Below are positions 44,706 to 53,193 of a DNA stretch of 64,000 bases, in pieces. The number at the start of each line of letters is the position of its first letter. Within the stretch, counting starts at the first letter, position 1. A program made the translations under genes and the position numbers. The notes beneath the pieces were generated by a model. The model had not been told where the DNA came from. It saw nothing but the letters and a program-made list of their open reading frames with translations, and did no database searches. The stretch comes from Schaedlerella glycyrrhizinilytica_A (GTDB lineage Bacteria > Bacillota > Clostridia > Lachnospirales > Lachnospiraceae), in the NCBI RefSeq assembly GCF_042852765.1, contig NZ_AP031414.1; one strand, given 5' to 3'.

Positions 44706-46520
44706 TCATTCTGCATACGGAACCCGGATCTCGATCACTGTTCCGTTTTCATCGCTGGATAAAATTTTCAGACTTCCCTCATTTCCATACCGAAGCCGGA
44801 TCCTCTCGGCAATATTTCGCAGTCCGATCCGATGCGAAGTTTTTCCCTCTTCGCCGCTTTCCCAAACTATTTCTTTCTGCTCATCCCGATCACCGTTCTG
44901 CTCCCGCAAAAGTTCTTCACGCACTTCCTGAAGCCGCTTTGGACTCATCCCGAACCCGTCATCCCGTATCGTAAATACCATCTGCTTTTCTTCCGTCAGT
45001 TTTCCCGAAATGGAAATGCGGATCGGAACACCGCTTTCCCGACTTCCATATTTAAAACTGTTCTCCACAACAGGCTGGAATAAAATTGACATGATCTTCG
45101 CCTGATAAATCTCCGGATCGATCTCTTCTTCCAACGTGATCACATGATCAAACCGGATATTTTGCAGCTGGATATAAGAACGTATATTTTCCATTTCATC
45201 CTGCACACGATGATTTTTCTTATCACTGTCCAGAACCGTGCGGAACATTTTGGCCAGCAGTTTGACCATATCTGCCACCGCGTCATCTCCGTTCAAAATC
45301 GCCTTGATCCGGATAGACTCCAATGTATTGAACAAAAAATGGGGATTGATCTGCGTACGCAGCGCCAGAAATTGTGCATTCTTCTGCCGGATTCCCGCAA
45401 CGTACACTTCCTCGATCAGCGATTTCATTTTCACGACCATGTGATTATAACTTTTGACCAGACTACCGATCTCGTCATCCCCGACAGTTTCTTCGATAAG
45501 ATCATAGTTTCCCTCTTCCAGCCGTTTCATACTTCCCTGAAGTTTGCGGATCAATCTCACCATATTGCCGCTAAACAGAATGGACGCTGCAATGATCACA
45601 AGGATCATGATCACAACAAGTACGATCGTCACTTTCTGGATAAAGCTGATCCGAAGAAACATTTTACTGCGCGGTATGACCGTGTTGACTTTCATTCCAA
45701 GCTGTTCTGTCCTATTCTCAATGACAAGATAATTTTTCGGATCTTTCTGATACATCAGAAGTTCTTCCTGATTTATCTCGTTATAGTTGATCCGTCCGCT
45801 GGAAAGATCCGAATCATAGATCAGTCCACCCAATGCATCGGTAATATTGATCTTGATATTATATTGATTTCGTTCCAGAAGAAACGCATCACTTAACTTG
45901 ATCAGACTCGCCGGTGAAAAATCAATAAGGATCATTCCTGTATATCTTCCCACAAAATCATAGACTTTTCTTCCGAATGTCACCATGATCTGATCTTTTT
46001 CTCTGTCATAATAGGAACTGTCATGGAGGGGAGAGATAAACAACGTGTCTGTCTTTCGATTCTGTTCCAATAGCCATGGCTGTTCCATCAGTACATCATA
46101 ATCTATCGTCTTTCCATTTCGGTCATACTGATAGTATTCTCCCTGCTCATTTAAAATCGTAACTGATAAAATCTCCGGTTCCATCGTCATCAATTTTGTG
46201 ATGATCTCCCTGTAATATAATTTATTTTCTATCTGCTCGGAAATCGGAATATCGGTTGAAAGATTCTCCATCAACCCCTCATTCACCAAAAGCGACCGGG
46301 TCAGTGAATCATAATCCTCTACAAATGCATTCATATCCGATGCAATCTGCGAACTGAAGATCGACGTTGTCTCTTCCATCGACGCTTCCAGACTTCTTGC
46401 CGAAGTCTGATACAGCACAGCACAACTGATGATCAGCGGTATCACACTGACAAGCGAAAACACAAGGATCAATTTTGCCGCCATATTAAGCCGGTTCCAA
46501 ATCTTTTTTATCTTTCCCAC
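44706..46520 (-). CDS. yesM: YesM-type sensor histidine kinase
   Basis: 604 residues from a GTG at 46520 (GAGGAG 9 bases upstream). Membrane helix at about 14-36, outer dCache-type sensor (about 40-290), second helix (about 298-318), HAMP (about 320-375), His kinase domain with phospho-acceptor His394 in QINPHFLFNTLE, and ATPase motifs QPVVENSFKYGS, DDGFGM and GLRNIAER. Such kinases usually sense extracellular sugars through the ABC binding protein. The ORF can be read further up into the GH43 remnant, which is not a plausible start. Confidence 0.92.
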   Translation of the reverse strand: MGKIKKIWNRLNMAAKLILVFSLVSVIPLIISCAVLYQTSARSLEASMEETTSIFSSQIASDMNAFVEDYDSLTRSLLVNEGLMENLSTDIPISEQIENKLYYREIITKLMTMEPEILSVTILNEQGEYYQYDRNGKTIDYDVLMEQPWLLEQNRKTDTLFISPLHDSSYYDREKDQIMVTFGRKVYDFVGRYTGMILIDFSPASLIKLSDAFLLERNQYNIKINITDALGGLIYDSDLSSGRINYNEINQEELLMYQKDPKNYLVIENRTEQLGMKVNTVIPRSKMFLRISFIQKVTIVLVVIMILVIIAASILFSGNMVRLIRKLQGSMKRLEEGNYDLIEETVGDDEIGSLVKSYNHMVVKMKSLIEEVYVAGIRQKNAQFLALRTQINPHFLFNTLESIRIKAILNGDDAVADMVKLLAKMFRTVLDSDKKNHRVQDEMENIRSYIQLQNIRFDHVITLEEEIDPEIYQAKIMSILFQPVVENSFKYGSRESGVPIRISISGKLTEEKQMVFTIRDDGFGMSPKRLQEVREELLREQNGDRDEQKEIVWESGEEGKTSHRIGLRNIAERIRLRYGNEGSLKILSSDENGTVIEIRVPYAE

Positions 46521-46546
46521 ACGCGCATTCTCCTCTGCTACATTTC

Positions 46547-47170
46547 TCAATTCAAAGAGAATTCCAGAAACTCCATACTGCCGCTCCCATGATAAGTGAA
46601 CAAAAGTGTTCCGATCTGCCCTTTTGGCTCTTCCTGCCAAATCCCCGGAGAATTTTCTTGTAAAACCTCCGAAAGAGCTTCCGGTATGATTTCTGCAGAC
46701 ACTTCTGTCCATTCTTCCGATCTTTTCAAAGGGATTCTGCAGAGCTTTGTTTCGTTTCCGTCCTCTTTTCCAATCATTTTAACATACAGTTCTCCGTCTG
46801 CATGTCTGATTTTTACGGAAATTGTACAAAGATTATGGAAAGCAAAATATTTATAGCCGATCACCGCACCGTCGCTGATTTGTGTAAGATACGGATAAGG
46901 TACTTCTTCCTTATTTTCTGTCTGCTGCATAGATTTTTCCGAAGAAAAGTCCGGCATATCCTGCGTCACATAAGGCTGTCCCAACGTATAAGGTCTGGAA
47001 ATCCCCTGTTCTTCTTTTCCGTGCAGAATACATGCGATCGCTGCCGGATACGTTCCCTTTCCGTCCAATGGTTTCCCATTCAGTCCCTGAGATGTCATCT
47101 CCGCCTGCTCATCTCCATCCGGAATATATTCCCACAGCGGCAGATACGGATTATAACACTGTGTTTTCAT
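46547..47170 (-). pseudogene. GH43 glycosidase with the catalytic domain deleted
   Basis: 207 residues. Residues 1-19 (NPYLPLWEYIPDGD) match the very start of GH43 beta-xylosidase/arabinofuranosidase proteins, where the next residues should lead into the five-bladed propeller. Instead the sequence jumps to a C-terminal region (from MTSQGLNGKPLDGKGTYPA, about residue 25) that normally follows the catalytic domain, with an accessory beta-sandwich (DGAVIGYKYFAFHN). About 300 residues carrying all catalytic acids are missing, yet the frame is kept. The product cannot be a GH43 enzyme. Confidence 0.75.
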
Positions 47171-47210
47171 CTTCCCTCTTCCTTTCTAAATACCAATTCC
47201 TATCACTGAA

Positions 47211-47366
47211 AAGAATTCTGTTTTGCAGAATTCTCCGCCTGCGGTGGGTTGCCGAAGCCCCACGCCGCAGTGCGATCCTCGCGGAGCGTTTTTGCTGCAT
47301 AGGACGCAGGTTCCTATGCAGCAAAAGACAGGAGCCCAAAGAAGTAATCACTCCCCGGACTCCTGT
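47211..47366. other. structured intergenic region with four nested hairpins
   Basis: Between the binding-protein gene and the GH43 remnant: AGAATTCTG/CAGAATTCT (47211-47233); CTGCGG-TGGG/CCCA-CCGCAG with a small bulge (47238-47269), enclosed by CTCCGC/GCGGAG; a 15-bp perfect stem TTTTGCTGCATAGGA/TCCTATGCAGCAAAA (47289-47325); and GACAGGAG/CTCCTGTC (47326-47366). The third stem could terminate transcription or protect the binding-protein mRNA. The composite looks like a multi-copy extragenic element rather than a single terminator. Confidence 0.6.
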
Positions 47367-47406
47367 CTACACTTCTGCAGAGTATCACTTGGGATGTATA
47401 CTCTGT

Positions 47407-48984
47407 CTATTTTGTTTTATTTGCATACCACTCTCTTGCAAGCTTTGTCACTTCTTCGCCGCCGGATGCATACCACTTCTCTACAAATTCATCGAACTTG
47501 TCAATAGAATATTCCCCTGTGATGATCTTTGTTGCATATTCTACATAGAGCGTACGGTTTCCGATATCCGGATAATCACTGTAAATCGATTCCGGCATAC
47601 CGTCTCCGGCAAATGTCCTTACATATTCCTGATTTTCCTGCACATTATTGATTGCCTGAGATACAGACCACTCACGATCTTCTGTCAGCTGTGTGGAAAG
47701 CAGATCTACCTGAAAATCCAGTGTTGCGGTACTGTTGTACGGAGCCAAAACAAGATTCTGCTGAGAAGACGGGTCATCCGGAAGCCGAACCGGTTCTCCG
47801 TTCACAACTTCATGATGCATTCCCTCTACTCCATTATAGAAATCCATCCATAAATCTTTATTTCCGTAAGCATCCAGCACTTTCATGATCTTATCGATTT
47901 TTTCTTCATCATCTGTTTTTGTTACAACAAATGCGCCTCCATTCATCTGACGTGCTGTGTAGAATCCCTCATATCCCGGTGCTGAAATTGCCGGAAGTAC
48001 AGCAATCTCCGGTTTTTCACCTGTACCGTTGTAAATATTTTCTGCGTAGTTATAACATTCCTGCGGAAGATGTTCCCACACACCCACTACACCTGAATTG
48101 ATTTTTCCATCCCATGCGGATTTATCATTCAGAAGAGTCTCCGGATCGATCAGTCCCTCTGCATACAACTCTGACATCCATTCCAGACACTCTTTCATAT
48201 TTTCCGTCACTGCAGAATATGTCAGCTCGCCATCATAAATATCCCACTGCGGATATCCCTCCCACATGGCGATTCCGTACTGTCCAAACAGCTGTCCCAT
48301 CCATCGTGCTTCTTCACGACCGCCGGTCGGTATCTCGTCTGCCACGCCGTTTCCATTCGGATCGTCATTTTTAAATGCCCGCAGCACTTCTACAAATTCT
48401 TCTTGCGTTGTCGGCATTTCCAAGCCAAGATTATCCAGCCAATCCTGACGGATCATCGCGCCATTCCGTCCATATTCCAACACCTGCGGAATCACATAAA
48501 TTCTATTTTCCCCGGTCGGATCATTTGCCTTAACCGCATCCCATACTTCTTCCGGAATGCTCTCCCACAGATGCGGTGCTTTCTCCGGCAGAAGATCCGT
48601 CAGATCCAGAAGCGCTCCGCTCTCGATCAACTCTGCTTCGTTTCCATTGTATGGAGCAAATATATCAGGCATATCCCCTGCTGCGATCCTTAGATTCAAC
48701 TGCTCCAGATAGGTCTCACCGCCGTTCCATTCTACATACGGCTGTACAATACCGACACCGATTTTTTCTTTATAAAAATTATACAGTTCGCTTCCTGCTT
48801 CTACCGGAAGATAGCCTGTATTGGTCCCCCATATTTCAATGTCTTCATCAGACGCTGAAGCTTCTTTTTTGGACTCTCCTTTGTCCCCGGATTCTCCTGA
48901 CGATCCGCATCCGGACAGCATCGATACAACCATCGCCGTAGCCGCCATTACGCTCAACAAACGTTTCACATACTTATTCTTCAT
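47407..48984 (-). CDS. extracellular sugar-binding lipoprotein of an ABC transporter (LplA/YtcQ-like)
   Basis: 525 residues. Basic signal peptide and lipobox MVVSMLSGC (Cys at about residue 24), so it is lipid-anchored outside the membrane. The rest is a large solute-binding fold with TxxxPD-type DMPDIFAPYNGNEAELI near residue 130 and DPNGNGVADEIPTGG near 205, as in LplA/YtcQ oligosaccharide-binding proteins. It delivers substrate to the LplB/LplC-type permeases encoded upstream; no ATPase is present in the cluster, so a shared MsmX-type ATPase elsewhere is expected. A direct-repeat motif lies 83 bases upstream. Confidence 0.92.
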   Translation of the reverse strand: MKNKYVKRLLSVMAATAMVVSMLSGCGSSGESGDKGESKKEASASDEDIEIWGTNTGYLPVEAGSELYNFYKEKIGVGIVQPYVEWNGGETYLEQLNLRIAAGDMPDIFAPYNGNEAELIESGALLDLTDLLPEKAPHLWESIPEEVWDAVKANDPTGENRIYVIPQVLEYGRNGAMIRQDWLDNLGLEMPTTQEEFVEVLRAFKNDDPNGNGVADEIPTGGREEARWMGQLFGQYGIAMWEGYPQWDIYDGELTYSAVTENMKECLEWMSELYAEGLIDPETLLNDKSAWDGKINSGVVGVWEHLPQECYNYAENIYNGTGEKPEIAVLPAISAPGYEGFYTARQMNGGAFVVTKTDDEEKIDKIMKVLDAYGNKDLWMDFYNGVEGMHHEVVNGEPVRLPDDPSSQQNLVLAPYNSTATLDFQVDLLSTQLTEDREWSVSQAINNVQENQEYVRTFAGDGMPESIYSDYPDIGNRTLYVEYATKIITGEYSIDKFDEFVEKWYASGGEEVTKLAREWYANKTK

Positions 48985-49066
48985 AACACTTGTCCTCTTT
49001 CCTTCCTTTTTATTTGTACTGCTTTTTGATATTTGTATTCTACCACTGAAAAACCTGCTTTCAAAT

Positions 49067-49101
49067 ATGGGGATTTTAGGTATTGCCATGACTTTTTTTA
49101 G
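49067..49101 (-). promoter_or_regulatory. candidate YesN operator before the binding-protein gene
   Basis: ATGGGGATTTTAGG at 49067-49080 (plus-strand reading) and a degenerate copy at 49088 onward, 21 bp apart. A TAGAAT-like -10 box lies at 49042-49037, 24 bases downstream of the proximal copy. Confidence 0.55.
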
Positions 49102-49131
49102 TTTTTAATAATTAATCTCAAAAACCCCATT

Positions 49132-51177
49132 TTATTCTTCCAACAGGATCACCCGCACCTCATATCCTTTCAAAGATATGTTTCCTTTGATCCGCTTTCC
49201 TGTATATAAATCTTTCATTTCCGTTTTCAGTATTACGATACTTTCCTCTTTTGCATAATTTAGTATAAACAAAAACCGTTTCTCTCCTTTTCTTCGAACT
49301 GCGATCTCACAGCACTCCGGTGCTTCGATCAATTCTTTGTATGGTGTTTTTACCCCCAGTTTTTCCAGAAAGATTTCTGCCGTGTCCTCATTCCATGCGG
49401 ATCCATAATAATATGTTTTTCCTTTTCCCATTTTTCTGCTGGTAACCGCACCGGAACCGGCATAATAATCCGCCGTATAAGTTCCCTTTAAGAAGCCTCC
49501 GTGAACCGGTTTCAAAAGATCGGCAAATACATTTGCTTCTAATTCTGTTCCGCCCCAATCAATCGTCACTTTTCCTGTATCCGGTGCGATCATCGAATAT
49601 TCCGATATGTCGGTTCCTGTAAGTTCCGAAAGCACTCCCGGCAATTTTTCCATAACACATTTTCCATTGACATCTTTATATCCGCTCCGGCACCCGATCA
49701 CAAGAATTCCGCCTGCTTCCACATACTGTGCCAAACATTCTGCCTGCTCTTTCGTCGCGATCACCATATGCGGATAGATCAATACCTTATACTGTTTCAG
49801 TTTCTCCGGATTTGCATGATCCAAATACACATAATCCACCGGCGTATGACTTTTCTGTGCCGCTTCAAAAAATGCTTGTCTGCTTGCTTCCTCCACCCTC
49901 TGATGCCACCGATCCAACTGCGCATCCCAGATATTATCATAATCCCGCAGTATTCCGACCTGTGCTTCGTAATGTGACCCGGCAACGTCTTTCATTTTCT
50001 CCAATCTCCGATGGATTTCTTTTACTTCCCGAAATCTTCTGTTTTCCCGTCCGGAATAATCCAGAATCCCATGCCAGTACATTTCCGTACCGAACGTACA
50101 TGTTCTCCAGCGGAAATAACTGATGAAATCTGCCCCGTGCGCGATCGACTGCATCGTCCAAAGTGTCATCTGCCCCGGTCGCGGAGTCGGCGCTTCCATC
50201 CGGCTGTTCCACCCGTTTGCTCCGGACTGCTGTTCCATGATCCCGAAAATCGGAGATACCGACCGCACCTCCGCCAGATTTCTGCTCCATTTTCGATCTT
50301 TCAGATCACTCTTGTTTTCGCTGTACCGATCGAGACAATATGCAAAATTCGGATACGAATCATATGTATAAAAGTCCAGACTTTCCGCCGTCATCTGATG
50401 ATTGTCCAGATTTCCGAACATTCCATTTGTCGTAATGAAATCTCCCGGTTTCTGATATTTGCGGATAATCTCACTTTGCATGCGACAGAACTTTCTTACG
50501 CTGTCCGATATAAATCTTATATAATCCAGCTCCTGATGTGGGTTCACTGTGTCATGATAGCATTTTCGCGGTACATATACCTGCTCCCAGTCCGTATACG
50601 TCTGATTCCAGAAAACAGTTCCCCATGCTTCATTCAGCACATCCAGTGTACCGTATTTTTCCTGCAGAAATGTCCGAAAAGCTGCCGAATCACTCTCCGA
50701 ATAAAATACATTTTTCTCACAGTTCAGTTCATTGTCGATCTGCCATCCGATGATACATTTTCTTATTCCATAATGAGCCGCAACCATTTCTGTGATCCGA
50801 CCAGAAAGTTTTTGATAAATAAATGAATTATAATTGTAATGTCTCCTCGGACCGTAAAAAGGACTGCCGTCAACATCTGCATTCAATACTTCCGGATATT
50901 TTTCCGTCAGCCAGACCGGCGGAGTCGCAGTCGGTGTGCAAAAGATCACTTTCATTTCTGTCTCTTCCACCAAATCCAGAAATTCGTCAAAAAACGTATA
51001 GTCAAATCTGCCCTCTTGTGGTTCGATTTTTGTCCATGCAAATTCCGCGATCCGGATCACTTCGATTCCCACATCCGCCATTCGTTCTAAATCTTCTCTC
51101 CACATTTCTTTCGGCCAATGTTCCGGATAATAACAAACTCCTAGTTTCAAACGCTCTTTGTCCAACAATCGGTTCAT
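49132..51177 (-). CDS. GH42 beta-galactosidase
   Basis: 681 residues: TIM barrel (1-385) with LGVCYYPEHWP start, acid/base Glu150 in GWQIDNELN and nucleophile Glu315 in FGIMEQQSG; a trimerisation domain (about 390-600) and a small C-terminal beta domain. No signal peptide. GH42 enzymes split beta-1,3/1,4/1,6-galacto-oligosaccharides inside the cell. Located between the permeases and the binding protein of the same transport system. A 10-bp hairpin separates it from the permease gene. Confidence 0.95.
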   Translation of the reverse strand: MNRLLDKERLKLGVCYYPEHWPKEMWREDLERMADVGIEVIRIAEFAWTKIEPQEGRFDYTFFDEFLDLVEETEMKVIFCTPTATPPVWLTEKYPEVLNADVDGSPFYGPRRHYNYNSFIYQKLSGRITEMVAAHYGIRKCIIGWQIDNELNCEKNVFYSESDSAAFRTFLQEKYGTLDVLNEAWGTVFWNQTYTDWEQVYVPRKCYHDTVNPHQELDYIRFISDSVRKFCRMQSEIIRKYQKPGDFITTNGMFGNLDNHQMTAESLDFYTYDSYPNFAYCLDRYSENKSDLKDRKWSRNLAEVRSVSPIFGIMEQQSGANGWNSRMEAPTPRPGQMTLWTMQSIAHGADFISYFRWRTCTFGTEMYWHGILDYSGRENRRFREVKEIHRRLEKMKDVAGSHYEAQVGILRDYDNIWDAQLDRWHQRVEEASRQAFFEAAQKSHTPVDYVYLDHANPEKLKQYKVLIYPHMVIATKEQAECLAQYVEAGGILVIGCRSGYKDVNGKCVMEKLPGVLSELTGTDISEYSMIAPDTGKVTIDWGGTELEANVFADLLKPVHGGFLKGTYTADYYAGSGAVTSRKMGKGKTYYYGSAWNEDTAEIFLEKLGVKTPYKELIEAPECCEIAVRRKGEKRFLFILNYAKEESIVILKTEMKDLYTGKRIKGNISLKGYEVRVILLEE

Positions 51178-51204
51178 TCTGATCTCCTCTTTCTTAATAT
51201 AATT

Positions 51205-51228
51205 TAAGGCGCTCTCTCGAGCGCCTTA
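51205..51228. terminator. intercistronic hairpin between lplC-type permease and GH42
   Basis: TAAGGCGCTC-TCTC-GAGCGCCTTA, a 10-bp perfect stem with no U-run. More likely an mRNA-processing or stabilising element than a full terminator, since the genes look co-transcribed. Confidence 0.5.
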
Positions 51229-51242
51229 TCGGATTCTTTTTA

Positions 51243-52136
51243 TCATCCCTTTACGGAACCAAGCATTGCTCCTTTTGCAAAATATTTCTGGAGCCATGGA
51301 TAAGCGATCAGGATCGGAATGATCGCAAACACAACCGCTACCGCGCTCAATGTTGCCGGCGTATAGTTCGCCGTCTGCATCATCGTAATCGCCTGAAGTT
51401 CACTTCCGCCGTCTACGATCGAACGGATCTTCATCTGCAGCGGAAACAGATCCATATTCTGAATGAACATCATCGGATGCTCATACTGATTCCACATGGT
51501 CACGCCATAAAACAATCCAACCGTTGCGAGCACCGCCTTGGAAGCCGGAAGCACAATCTGAAACAGAATACGGAACTTTCCGCATCCGTCGATCATTGCA
51601 GCTTCTTCCAACTCTTTGGGGAACTGTTTAAAAAATGTTCTCATAATGATCAGGTTATAAGCCGTCAAAATATGCGGCAGGATCAGCACCCAATAATTAT
51701 TGTACAGACCATATGCCCGCAGTGTTAAGAAATACGGTACTTTCGGCGCTGCAAATACCATCGTGAACACAACAAACAACATGATATATTTTGATGCTTT
51801 GAACTCAGTCTTGGACAAAGGATATGCCATCAGCACATTAATTCCCAACGCGGTCACAACACCGATCACTGTCGAGGAAACCGAAATCAAAAACGGTTTC
51901 CAGATCCCGCCCTCACCGAGAAGATATTTCCATGAATCCAACGTAAATTCCACCGGAAGCAGATTGATCATATTCATCTGCGATGCCGTCTTGGAACTCA
52001 AAGAGACCGCGATTTCCGAAATCAGAGGGATCGCTGTAATGATTGCAAATACAACCAGGATCACTGTAACGATTCCGCCGAAAGCTTTGTCTTTTGCAGA
52101 TTCACGCACATGTGATGTATTTTTCTGAACTTTCAT
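51243..52136 (-). CDS. ABC sugar permease (LplC/YtcP-like)
   Basis: 297 residues with six membrane helices (about 18-40, 75-100, 112-132, 140-160, 185-205, 258-278). The EAA loop reads EEAAMIDGCGKFRILFQIVLP, the contact to the ATPase. ATG 52136 overlaps the stop of the upstream permease by one base (TAATG) with GGAGG 9 bases before; the slightly longer GTG reading at 52142 is less likely. Forms the channel with the partner permease. Confidence 0.93.
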   Translation of the reverse strand: MKVQKNTSHVRESAKDKAFGGIVTVILVVFAIITAIPLISEIAVSLSSKTASQMNMINLLPVEFTLDSWKYLLGEGGIWKPFLISVSSTVIGVVTALGINVLMAYPLSKTEFKASKYIMLFVVFTMVFAAPKVPYFLTLRAYGLYNNYWVLILPHILTAYNLIIMRTFFKQFPKELEEAAMIDGCGKFRILFQIVLPASKAVLATVGLFYGVTMWNQYEHPMMFIQNMDLFPLQMKIRSIVDGGSELQAITMMQTANYTPATLSAVAVVFAIIPILIAYPWLQKYFAKGAMLGSVKG

Positions 52137-53077
52137 TACCACAAACCTCCATCATCCGAAACTTTATTAGCTATCTTATTAAATGTGACTACCATGATCA
52201 ATCCGACTACCGACTGGAATAAACCGACCGCAGTTGCAAAACTGTACTGTGCCTGCTGGATTCCGACACGGAATACATATGTATCAAAAATGTCCGCCAC
52301 TGCATATGTCATCGGTGTATACAGGTTATATACCTGATCGAATCCAAGTGTCAGGAAGCTTCCGATATTCAGAAGAAGCAGCGTCAAGATCGTCGGAATC
52401 AAAAGCGGAAACGTAATATAACGCATTTTCTGGAACCTTGACGCGCCATCGATCGCTGCCGATTCATACAGACTCGGATCGATACTGCTGATCGCTGCCA
52501 GATAAACGACTGTTCCCCAACCGGATTCTTTCCATATTGTAGATAATACATAAATCGGTCGGAACCAGCTTTCTTTCTGCATGACCAGAAGCGGCTCCAT
52601 TCCGAAGAAATCTCTCACATTATTGAAAAGTCCTCCGACTCCGCAAATATCAAATACAAGTCCTCCGACTACAACCCATGAAACAAAATACGGAATACAT
52701 ATGATCGTCTGCACTACTTTCTTTACTTTCGCATTCCGGATCTCATTTAACATTAATGCAAGAATCACCGGGATCGGGAATGTCAAAAATGTTTTCAGTG
52801 CTCCCAGAATAAGCGTATTTCCGAGAATCTTATAAAAATCCGGATACTGGAATAATTTTTTAAAATTCTCCAATCCGCACCATGGACTGTCCAAGATCCC
52901 CTGATAAGCCGAATAGTCTTTAAACGCGATCACACTTCCCATCATCGGAATGTACTTAAACATTACGATATAGATAACTCCCGGAAGCAACATCACATAA
53001 TACGGCCAATATTTTTTCAAATGACTCCGGGGACCGATATGCTTCGCACCAACGCCCTGCTTTTTTACTGCAACCAT
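52136..53077 (-). CDS. ABC sugar permease (LplB/YtpP-like)
   Basis: 313 residues, six membrane helices (first at about 23-43). EAA loop: YESAAIDGASRFQKMRYITFP. N-terminal HLKKYWPYYVMLLPGVIYI is typical of LplB-type subunits. The start at 53077 has AAAGG 10 bases upstream; a TTG at 53086 is an alternative. Candidate YesN direct repeats lie 81 bases upstream and overlap the last codons of the glucuronidase gene, so it probably has its own regulated promoter. Confidence 0.92.
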   Translation of the reverse strand: MVAVKKQGVGAKHIGPRSHLKKYWPYYVMLLPGVIYIVMFKYIPMMGSVIAFKDYSAYQGILDSPWCGLENFKKLFQYPDFYKILGNTLILGALKTFLTFPIPVILALMLNEIRNAKVKKVVQTIICIPYFVSWVVVGGLVFDICGVGGLFNNVRDFFGMEPLLVMQKESWFRPIYVLSTIWKESGWGTVVYLAAISSIDPSLYESAAIDGASRFQKMRYITFPLLIPTILTLLLLNIGSFLTLGFDQVYNLYTPMTYAVADIFDTYVFRVGIQQAQYSFATAVGLFQSVVGLIMVVTFNKIANKVSDDGGLW

Positions 53078-53128
53078 AGCTCTCAAACCTTTCTTCTACT
53101 AAATTTTGTCCTTTTGCTTTATGACTTT

Positions 53129-53193
53129 ATTTTAGCATTGTGAATTTTTTTTGAAATATGGGGATTTTAGATATTGCCATGGGGATTTTTAGG
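53129..53193 (-). promoter_or_regulatory. candidate YesN operator and promoter of the permease genes
   Basis: Two near-identical direct repeats, ATGGGGATTTTAGA (53158-53171) and ATGGGGATTTTTAGG (53179-53193, plus-strand reading), exactly 21 bp apart. A TAAAAT box lies at 53134-53129, 23 bases downstream of the proximal copy. The distal copy lies within the final coding triplets of the glucuronidase gene. Confidence 0.65.
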
